From contig SJOL01001349.1 of assembly GCA_004794785.1 (NCBI GenBank), forward strand, positions 41,981-105,980: a DNA stretch of 64,000 bases. Direction: 5' to 3'. Below the pieces are notes generated by a model. It was not told where the DNA came from. It worked only from the letters and a program-made list of their open reading frames with translations, and made no database searches. Positions 1-64,000 of the stretch are shown piece by piece. The position numbers were made by a program, and so were the translations under genes. How positions within the stretch are numbered: position 1 is the first letter of the stretch; each line of letters begins with the position of its first letter. The stretch is from Opisthorchis felineus (taxonomy: Eukaryota; Platyhelminthes; Trematoda; Opisthorchiida; Opisthorchiidae).

Positions 1-96
1 CTGAACTGAACTGAACTGAACTGAACTGAACTGAACTGAACTGAACTGAACTGAACTGAACTGAACTGAACTGAACTGAACTGAACTGAACTGAAC
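1..96. repeat. CTGAA pentanucleotide microsatellite
   Basis: Nineteen perfect copies of CTGAA starting at the left edge of the window, so the array may extend further left. Confidence 0.97.
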
Positions 97-643
97 TCGT
101 GAGCAGCATACTGCCGCAGTTCATATAAAGATGTTTGGTGACGGATAATTTGTAGCTCAGTACTCAAACCAAGCTCTAGACTGCTAACCTTCAACTGAGG
201 TGTTAGCTCAGTGGCAGACAGTGGACTGAAATGAAATCTGTGTAATGGGAATTTAACGAGAGATTTACTGAATTGGTTAGGGTTTTAAGTATGTCCTGCA
301 GACACTGATGTGGTCAGTACTGCTAGTGGCTTGGGTGGATGGGAAACAACAGCACAATATTAGTTGAAAACCAAACTCATGATTATCGCCCTTCTAGTAC
401 CAGACAGACAAGTAGAAAGTCTACAAAATTCGGGTAAAATTCTTTATACATGTATTGGAAACAGCTTTTGCGCCTAAAAACGCCGGGCATTAGTGATAAG
501 AACAAAACTCAGGATTCCATTGAAACCATAATTAATTATTACTGTTTATTCACAATGGAAGTGATCGTGCCACAAACAGATAAATTTACGCTGCCGGAAT
601 CTGAGTGATATGCCACTTACTACAAAATACTTAGTTCAGTTTG
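97..643. other. upstream region of the CCDC180-like gene
   Basis: AT-rich with no clear TATA box or recognised element. It should hold the 5' UTR and perhaps a promoter or an upstream non-coding exon. Confidence 0.3.
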
Positions 644-56672
<56,029 letters not shown>

Positions 56673-56836
56673 CTGCCGCTCGTAGGACACGCAGAAGAAC
56701 TTGGGCATACGAAACTCGGGATTGACTGTCTCTGAAACGGGACTGGTTACAATTGTTTCTTCACTATGATCCAACTGGATTGGTCCTGGACTTGTCATCA
56801 TGCACAATCATGTATTTTCTCTACGATATCAACCAG

Positions 56837-56842
56837 AATAAA
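56837..56842 (+). terminator. candidate polyadenylation signal of the CCDC180-like gene
   Basis: The first AATAAA after the stop codon, about 165 bases downstream. The distance gives a short 3' UTR, plausible for a compact animal transcript. No independent support. Confidence 0.45.
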
Positions 56843-57429
56843 ATAGTTCTGTTGTCTAATGCATTTTGTAACTTGTTACCTGATGGTTGGACTGTCGTGT
56901 ATGTATGTTCAAAAGTAGGCGTCGATAAACTGCATGAAATATTCAGATTAGCATGGTGGTTCAGGGCTGATGAGCAGTGCTAATGGAAGTTTCGTGAACA
57001 AAATCTCTTATTATCGGCTTTGTGTGTATTGTTCAAGACGTGTGACCCTATCGGCATTTCGTACCACCTGATTTGGTTCTGCGTTTAAGTGCCCTAGCCC
57101 AGAGAATAGAATGGGTTGACCAGTCTCTGTTTTAAGCGCGACATTCCATGTTAAAAGACAGATGATACCTTCGGGAAAGATTTGGACGCATTTAATAGTG
57201 TTTCACGCTATTCGGCACTCGTGTGTTCTTATCGACTAATCATTCCGTCATAATCGATCGTGCAACATGACATCGTAGTTTCAGTTGAGCAAAAGTTAAT
57301 CGCATTCTTCATCCCACCCCGCATCAACCCGATGTGCAAGAAATTCCAATCAGCTCTTCAAAACAGACCAAAACAGTGGTAAGGAAGCAATGGCAAACGA
57401 AATCGGGAAACATGAGCTATAACAGCAAT

Positions 57430-57610
57430 GAGTAGTGTATTACGTCCATTCATGTATCGCGATATCTCGAATATCTTATCAAATGAAACATGAGGCGGCC
57501 TGGTGCAGCACCAACAGTTACTTGAAAACATCATAAACGAGAGATTCAGCTGGGTTCCAGGTGAGTCTCCCGCAAACGAAATTCGTTTGCTAACGAGTGT
57601 ATTTCGCTTA
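57430..57610 (+). mobile_element. hammerhead-bearing repeat, copy M (body only)
   Basis: Starts GAGTAGTGTATTACGTCCAT, then CGCGATATCTCGAATATC, GCAGCACCAACAGTTAC, CAGCTGGGTTCCAGGTGAG and GTATTTCGC. The ribozyme part is missing. This copy lies outside the gene. Confidence 0.75.
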
Positions 57611-59468
57611 TAACAGCAATGGTTTTGCAGTGGCACGATTACATGAACTGAATTATGTGATAAAGCGTCCGATATGAGCGGAAGATGACGGATACGCAGG
57701 TGGTAAAAGTACAAAGAGAAATGCAATTAGAATCTCTTCGTGAAATCCCACTGGCGGTAAGGAAAGCCGTTTAAAAAGTGAGCAGCATAAAAATGAAACC
57801 TAGGAAAGCTTTGGACTCGGTCCGATACTGCCATAAATAGCTACGGAAGAATTTGTAATGCGGTAATCTGCCCACCGAGGGGAGACCATTATGGACGAAG
57901 TCGTTCCTTGGTCTCTTTTCGCTGGCAACGTTTAGGGTCTAGCGCCATCCTATCAAGTCGTGAAAGAATTGGACGAAAACTGTGAGATCTTCCAGGAATG
58001 ATATTTCCAAGTGGAATTTCTGTAGCCCTGTATTGGGTTTGCCTCCTTATGCAGACGGAAAGTAACGCATAATGTGGTACTCCGGTTCTGGAAGTTTGTT
58101 TCGGTTGAACGCTCGTTTACAAATTAGCATAGTGTTAACGAGAAACAAGAATAAACTTCTCATCTGGTGTGGTGTTGAGTTGCTAGGTCTGAATAGATCT
58201 TGTTAACTTCATTTGTATTCTGTTTGCCTGTTTCCATCTCGTTCATTAAGGCATTCCCATCGCGGTACGGATAATAGTAAAGTATAGAATCGATATAGAC
58301 CAGCGGGAAAAATCGTCCAAAAATATCCTAAAATTGTCTGGCGCAGTTAGACTTTTGTGCCATCCAAGCTGTGCCTCACATGATTCGCCTAGCAAGGGGC
58401 TGAAAAGCCTAAGCGGTGCAACCGGAGAGTGTTTGTAGGATTAAACTTGGGTGAGATTATTTCAGCATGTCGGATGATGGCTATTTACTCCAATACTGTT
58501 TGAATATGTAGACAGATTGTTCCCAATATTCCTTCCCAACTATTTTGGATTTCCGCGTTAGATCTCAAGGTTTACGAGAATGACCTCTCTTCGTTCTTGT
58601 GTGACAAATTGGAGCCAGTTTACCCATGAAATCGTCCAACCGTACAAATGTTTTCTGTCAAGCGTGTGATGTCAGCCAGGAAGGAGTTTTGAAGGAAGAA
58701 AAGCATTTTCAGTCAGGTGGAAAAAATAAGAAACGCATTGTTCGTTACCTTCGTTTCTTGGTAGCTTTTACAGGAGGATCCACCCAACCCTGAATTGGAC
58801 AGCACTGATTCCGTGAGAGAGAAATTCTTGTGGATGAATACCCACACGGAGACACGTGTCTGACCTTTGAACCTGAACTGGCAAACGAACAAGTTCCCTC
58901 CACAAACCTTTTCTAAAATGACCTGCTAAAGTAGACGTCTGAACAACACATTCCATGAAAAATGTCCAAACTAACAGCAAACAATTTTGGTACGTTTCTT
59001 GTGTGTGGGTGCCCTCAGCGAACACCGTACAGTTCTGTTAACTAGGTACCTTGCCAAAGTAAAGATATCTGATTGCCGAAAGACAGGAGAACTCCGGTGC
59101 GCGCAAAATCAACTATCGAATGACTATCTGCACATATGTGCTACTAAATTTGGTCGAAAATACAATGTTTGTTAGATTAAATACCCACCGAATTCACCAA
59201 AGACTGCGCTCTTTACTGGACACCGCTTGATGTCCCTTACATTCAATTTCATTGGAAGTCGTCATAAGCACACAAGCTGTAATCTTATCACTCTCAGATT
59301 ATACAAATGTATTTGGCGGTGTCATCTGAGACTTATTGCTAAAGCTTCTTACTGATGGATGCAAACACCAATGTTTGATCAATCTTGTACTAACTTGGAA
59401 ATGTTGCGACGTATGGGGAGTTCGGGTGTACCGCCTAGTTGTTCGCTGATCTCGGAAGTGAGATTGTA
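57611..59468. other. intergenic, no gene seen
   Basis: Short frames only (58768-59025 minus and 58987-59175 plus), with no domain or splice support. Confidence 0.35.
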
Positions 59469-59650
59469 ACCATCATCTTCATCATTATCAACATCACCAT
59501 CATCATCGTCGTCACCAGCTTAATCATCAGCATCGCCATCATCATCATCATCGCTGCCATCAACCTCATCAACATCATCACCATTATCAACGTCATCATC
59601 CTCATCACCATCGTCATCAGCATCATCATCATCGACATCATCAACAAAGA
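59469..59650. repeat. ATC/CAT-rich microsatellite
   Basis: Imperfect trinucleotide array of about 180 bases; it translates as runs of I/M or H/D/S and is not a gene. It may mark the 3' tail of the adjacent LINE. Confidence 0.92.
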
Positions 59651-59754
59651 CAGCGACATCGGTGTTCACACTGATGCTTCAGTGCCGTACAACCATAAGT
59701 TTCGTCTAATTATTCTTAAAGCCCTAGACTGAAAAGAAGAGAAAAAGAGTGGGT

Positions 59755-60905
59755 GAGGGAGGAGACCTAGTGCTGGCCTACGTCAGGCTTTCTGTGGTGC
59801 ATACACCTCCAAGCGCTCAATCAATCTGGAAAAACACTGACGGCACGAACACCACTGACATAGATTAGCCGCCATTTCTTGCAACGTCTCCAGCCAAGCA
59901 CAGGTGGGGTCCCAGCGAACCCAATCCTGGAAGGCGTACAACACCAAAAACACACAAACTCTTCGTGATCTCTTTTATGCCCTTCTGCCAAGTCATGTGT
60001 TTTCCACCTCGCGGTTTGCGCCATTCTGATTGAGGCACGGAGAACAACACTCGTCTCGGTAGATGGTGTTACGTAGTCGGTGGTGCTGGAATTTTTTCGC
60101 AATCGAATTACCTGCTGTACAACCAAATACCCGTTTTCTAATCACCTAGTTACCAAAACGCTGACGGCATCCAAAACTAGCCACGCTTCTGAGACATCGG
60201 TGGTCAAAAACCTGAAGACGCCTCACATCATCTGACCGCAGAGGCCACGTCTCGCACCCATACAACAAAACAGCCCCTACTGTAGCCATTAGACTGTAGA
60301 CCCTTAAGATCTAGTGATATGCATTTTTGACGCCAAAAGTGACGCAAATTAGCAAACTTCACTCAAGACTTTGAGATGCTTGCAATGACTTCATCAGACA
60401 CATTTCTATCAGAGCTAATACAACTACCGAGGTATGTAAAATTTTCTACAATCTCCAGTGATCTTCCTTGAATTGTAAGGAAAATGTTTGGAGACTGCAC
60501 GTTCTGAAGCATGACTTTGCACTTTGAAGGTGCAAGGCGCATGCCAAAAATGGTATGATGGTGGTCAGCCTATTCAACAGGGCTTGTGCTTCGCTTTGGT
60601 CCTCAAAGATGAGGGCGATGTCATCTGCGTACTCCAGATCGACGTGGCTCTCACCAGCAACAATTTGAACACCGGGCTTTTGAAGACCTTCACGCGTTCG
60701 CCTCAGTATTTTATCAATGATGAAGTTGAACAAGACTGGAGAGAGTGGGCATCCTTGTCGGACACCAATTTTGTAGGGAAGCTTTTGGAGAGCTCACCAC
60801 ACACTCTCACTCGCCCAGAAGTATGTGAATATAGGGATCGGATTATGTTTACAAACTTCTGGGGCATACCCTGTTGAGCAAGTGTAGTTAACAGCACTGA
60901 CCGGC
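59755..60905 (-). mobile_element. LINE with reverse transcriptase remnant (family 1), antisense
   Basis: Reading the minus strand from 60905: KIGVRQGCPLSPVLFNFIID (after a shift), KILRRTREGLQKPGVQIV, HVDLEYADDIALIFEDQS (YADD catalytic motif), then IVENFTYLGSCISSD, GCETWPLRSDDVRRLQVFDH, RCLRS, then EWRKPRGGKHMTWQKGIKEI and the C-terminal tail. This covers RT core to carboxyl end with several shifts. The 5' part is missing. Confidence 0.82.
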
Positions 60906-61330
60906 AAGGACCTTGTGCACGACTATTTCATTAACCAAACTCAGTTCACATATCTGGATAGCCATAAGTCCTAATCACTACCAGCCGAAGGTGTTCATCT
61001 TCCCTCGATCTTTTATGGCCCGTACTTCCATGCCCAACCATATAGGGTTAGTTGTGATAGACACGGTTTTGAAGAGGATTTGACGAACGCGATAAATATT
61101 GCCGAAAGCGGTCAGCTTTTCACAATATTTCAGATGGCTAAGATGCCACTTCCCCCCGCAGTTCAGGTATGTGAAATCGGGAAACTCGTTGTCGGCGTTT
61201 AGTCGCTCGCGTTTGGGAACATTCGTCCATCAAGACTTATTGATGTGGAATACCAAGCGGTCATTCTAACGAATAGCCTCAGCTACTCACCTCATTTTCA
61301 ACCTGTCTTTTTACGGAAGTAGGAAATAAG
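60906..61330 (-). mobile_element. possible further retroelement fragment
   Basis: Minus-strand frames read FPDFTYLNCGGKWHLSHLKY then TAFGNIYRVRQILFKTVSIT, which has the F-T-Y-L and R-x-I/L-L/F-K-T pattern found after RT cores. It may be a second, different LINE copy joined to the first. Confidence 0.35.
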
Positions 61331-62593
61331 ATCCTTTCATACTCTCAGACTGAGAGTACTATCCTTCCCAATGAACACATAGCATCCAACAATAAGTAAC
61401 CGAAGCACATTGAAGTTTTCTGATAAATTCACCCAGGAAATTTCGCATGCCCAACGAACCTCACTGCATATTTACCTTAGGACATATCCAATTTCTGAAT
61501 TCAGCCCGAATGGAAACTTTTACCTACGTATCGGAATTCTGTAATTCCCCACGTGGATCGGTATCTTGTTCATTTTGATTCGCTGTACGATGCGCTCCTA
61601 CCAGGATTTCGTTTCATTACTGCAGCAACTACACGTCGATTGGTGTAATATTCACTACGAGTGTGTAGGCTGAGAATGCAGCTCTGGGGATGCCTGAAGA
61701 TATCTTGCTGTAGGTTTGGTTTATCAGCTGACCCCCACTCCCCACCGCGTTGGAGCATTGGACTGCATAAAGCTAGCCATCGCTCTGACAAACGAATACA
61801 TACGAAAAAACCATATCCATTCTCACCTGGGACAGACAAACCCCAAAGTGGCCGCAATAAGAAGGTGCCTCACACTCGTAAGAACATACACACATTGTCA
61901 AGTCGATAACGACCTGAGATCACAACATGCTTGGAGTATTGAACAAGGGAACTGTACAATACATGGGTCGCTCCATGCGGAAAGACAGAGATATCATAAT
62001 ATAATTTGTTATTAATAATTCTACTCTTTTCTCGCTTCACTAACGCCTTCGTTCGACCTTTTGGGCTTTCTGTTGCGCGGCTTGTTTCCGCTTGGCTCTC
62101 TCGGTCAGTTGTTGCTCTCGGTTGATCTTTCCTTCGGCGCGTCGTTGGGTGCAAACCTCCGTTCAGAATAAAAAACCGTTATTTGGCATAGCACATCATC
62201 TAAAGCGTAATAACATAGGGTTGCACATTGTCAGGAACGGCTGGACTGAAAATTCACTATGTACTATTTAGGTTCATAGCGCGGATATGATTGCCCTGCC
62301 CTGAAAGCACTCAGTGCAAATTCAATCAGTCGGGATTATTTAATCAATTCACGCCTAGTTCAGCAAACCGATTTGACCACAGAAATCGCCTGTACGCGTA
62401 CGCACATTTCGATCTTGATTAAGTTGAAATCAATTAGACTTATCCTATAGTACAGATTGCTAGTTATTATGGGTACAAATCTCATTGGGATGGCCTTCTC
62501 AACAAATTTCCTCTTGGCTCTGTTGACCTTTACAATGGGTTTAACAATGCGATTGGCATGATTTTGCCTGCAAAACCCCGCTCCTTCCAAGTA
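61331..62593. other. intergenic, before the F5/8-domain gene
   Basis: No gene recognised on either strand. Confidence 0.35.
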
Positions 62594-62601
62594 TATATAA
62601 A
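62594..62601 (+). promoter_or_regulatory. TATA box of the F5/8-domain gene
   Basis: TATATAAA lies about 35 bases before the ATG at 62636. This leaves a very short 5' UTR if transcription starts about 30 bases downstream. Confidence 0.45.
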
Positions 62602-62635
62602 CTAGGTATTCCCATAGGTTTGAATACAGTGTACA

Positions 62636-62684
62636 ATGCTGCCGATTATCCTGCTCTCACTGTGTTGTCCGGTATTGGCGGAAA
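62636..62684 (+). CDS. F5/8-domain protein, exon 1 (signal peptide)
   Basis: ATG followed by MLPIILLSLCCPVLAE, a short hydrophobic core ending with an A-x-x or LAE-type cleavage site, and a perfect donor (A|GTAAGT). This is a typical secretory signal exon. It leaves one base, which joins the next exon in phase. The product is therefore expected to be secreted or a type I membrane protein. Confidence 0.7.
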
Positions 62685-62970
62685 GTAAGTGCATTCCAAT
62701 GACCAACTACAAGAACGAGCGATAAACAAAACATGACGGTAATCACGAACGTCCATAATCAAAAATTCTCCGGCGAATGCTCATTCATTTTGTTCAGAAT
62801 GTTGATTGGTTGAACTCGTAGTCATGAATTCATAGTCATAAGGTAATCCATGACTATTCGTCCAGAAACAGAATTAAACCACACACCTATTCCTTCGCCC
62901 CTGTCAATGGAAGCCATTTGCATTTCACAAAATACGTTCACCGATTTCCCATTGTTGTGTGTATTCACAG

Positions 62971-63162
62971 ATACTGCTGAAAATGTTGCGTTGAATAAGA
63001 AACTTATGGGCCACGGGAGGTGGTTGGAACGTCTGGTGGATGGAGATCTTCATAGGCCATGGGCACCATCGGCCGTTGAATTTCCCTATTACTACGTGGA
63101 CCTGGGCGCTGTCTACAATCTGACATCAATTAATCTGCATGTACAAAATGTCTGGACTTTCG
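62971..63162 (+). CDS. F5/8 type C (fucolectin/discoidin-like) domain, exon 2
   Basis: Acceptor GTGTATTCACAG|AT, donor TTTCG|GTAAGT. Joined to exon 1 it begins right after the signal peptide: NTAENVALNKKLMGHGRWLE, then RLVDGDLHRPWAPSAVEFPY, YYVDLGAVYNLTSINLHVQN and VWTF. The sequence NVALNK, then LVDGD, then YYVDLGAVYNLTSI is the classic F5/8 type C or F-type lectin pattern (N-V-A-x-x-K, V-D-G-x, W/Y-x-V-D-L-G). Such domains bind sugars or phospholipids on the outside of cells. The domain is incomplete here and continues in the next exon. Known fluke proteins with this module often carry EGF or other extracellular domains downstream, which cannot be checked in this window. Confidence 0.82.
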
Positions 63163-63901
63163 GTAAGTTTATATGTTCCGGTATTCGAATTATTGAAATC
63201 TGGCATTATGAGTAGGTAAAATCATATCGCTTCAATTGCGGTGGTTTTATTTTTACGAATTCCTCACAAACAAATGCCCCCATATTCGCGAATTTGGCTC
63301 CGTCTGTTCTCAGTTTGAATGCCTTTCGATCTCCAGTTCGCGATTTGTTACACGCACCAGATTGAGTGGATAATGACGGATTCTATTACGAAAGCAAGCC
63401 CCAGATGTTAGGAGATCTGCAACTGGTAAATTTTAGTTCCTTGTTCTGTTCGGTGAGCTGGGCAATTTGATTGCAATCATTATATATATATATATNNNNN
63501 NNNNNNNNNNNNNNNNNNNNNNNNNNNNNTATATATATATATGTTAGGCACGGTAGCGTTGCAGGTTACCACTTTCGACAAGTACTTTAAATCCACATCA
63601 ACTTACGGGTTACACATTTCGGAGGCACCACTGCAACTGTGAAGTGTGCATACAACTCACTGATACTGATTCAGGCACGACAGCTTCAAGTATGAGCGTA
63701 GTCTACACCACGACCCATGATTGGAAGTTACGGTTGACAACACACATAAGCCAATGTCCATGGCTTGATATTGCTGAAGCCAACATAAAGGCTGAGTGCA
63801 ACTGCTCATCGTTAGATGCTGCAATCTTTAGATTCTCACAACTATTCCTGAGTATCGGGTTTCGATTCTCATCCGACATACATTTTATGCGAACTTTGCA
63901 G
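63163..63901 (+). other. intron 2 of the F5/8-domain gene, with assembly gap
   Basis: Contains TA repeats on both sides of 34 unknown bases (63496-63529). True gap length is unknown; the flanks suggest a collapsed TA array. A rival acceptor lies near 63674. Confidence 0.6.
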
Positions 63902-64000
63902 GTAACTCGGGAATCAATGAGACATTTGACGTTCACACGTACGGCGGGTATATGACTGCATGTGACTATAAACAACGCCATCCTTGGGATGTACTCGCGA
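63902..64000 (+). CDS. F5/8-domain protein, exon 3 (partial, runs off the window)
   Basis: Acceptor ACTTTGCAG|GT joins exon 2 in phase and reads GNSGINETFDVHTYGGYMTA, then CDYKQRHPWDVLA to the edge. The F-x-V-x-T segment fits the strand after the D-L-G motif in an F5/8 domain. A rival acceptor at about 63674 also fits the phase but yields a less domain-like sequence. Confidence 0.5.

Noticed and set aside
59435..59732. Met/Ile-rich frames on both strands
   Set aside because: Translation of the ATC/CAT microsatellite.
63644..63955. 103-codon frame as exon 3 of the F5/8 gene
   Set aside because: The phase fits, but the sequence does not resemble the rest of the domain; the 63902 start is preferred.

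Overview
This is a window of animal nuclear DNA, most likely from a digenean flatworm (fluke). Coding sequence lies in many short exons bounded by ordinary GT-AG splice sites. Introns reach 9 kb and are full of decayed retroelements: RTE/CR1-like LINE tails, Penelope-like fragments and tRNA-derived SINEs. The intron sizes suit the large fluke genomes (Fasciola or Paragonimus type) better than schistosomes. The species is an inference. LAYOUT. From about 644 to 56672 the plus strand carries one gene of about 56 kb. I assembled it from 21 exons whose splice phases join without a stop; exon 19 is the only weak link. The predicted protein of about 1,300 residues is helical and coiled-coil rich. 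Its carboxyl half follows the order of conserved blocks I know from CCDC180 (DUF4455/DUF4456 family). The stop codon is at 56670-56672 and a candidate AATAAA at 56837. From 56673 to about 62590 is intergenic, with an ATC-rich microsatellite and an antisense LINE remnant carrying a YADD reverse-transcriptase motif. From about 62594 a second plus-strand gene begins: TATA box, a signal-peptide exon, then exons of an F5/8 type C (galactose-binding, fucolectin-like) domain. It runs off the right edge, and a 34-base assembly gap lies in its second intron. REPEATS. The most interesting element is a short interspersed repeat present in about a dozen pieces on both strands (9855 to 57610). Its 3' part has the signature of a hammerhead ribozyme: CTGATGA, a 4-bp stem II, GAAA, a palindromic ACCGGT stem III, a GTC cleavage triplet, and a three-segment stem I that closes about 97 nt. 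Hammerheads with minimal palindromic stem III are known from the terminal repeats of Penelope-like elements. Fragments that look like Penelope-like GIY-YIG carboxyl ends sit beside some copies here, which fits. Several copies are arranged head to head as large inverted repeats. Most copies carry core mutations; the copy at 46211-46300 (minus strand) has an intact core but a poor stem I. Other repeats are LINE carboxyl ends of at least two families, three groups of tRNA-like SINE sequences, an LTR-like stretch, and microsatellites including a 358-bp TATC array in intron 9. All family names rest on motif recognition by eye; no search was run.
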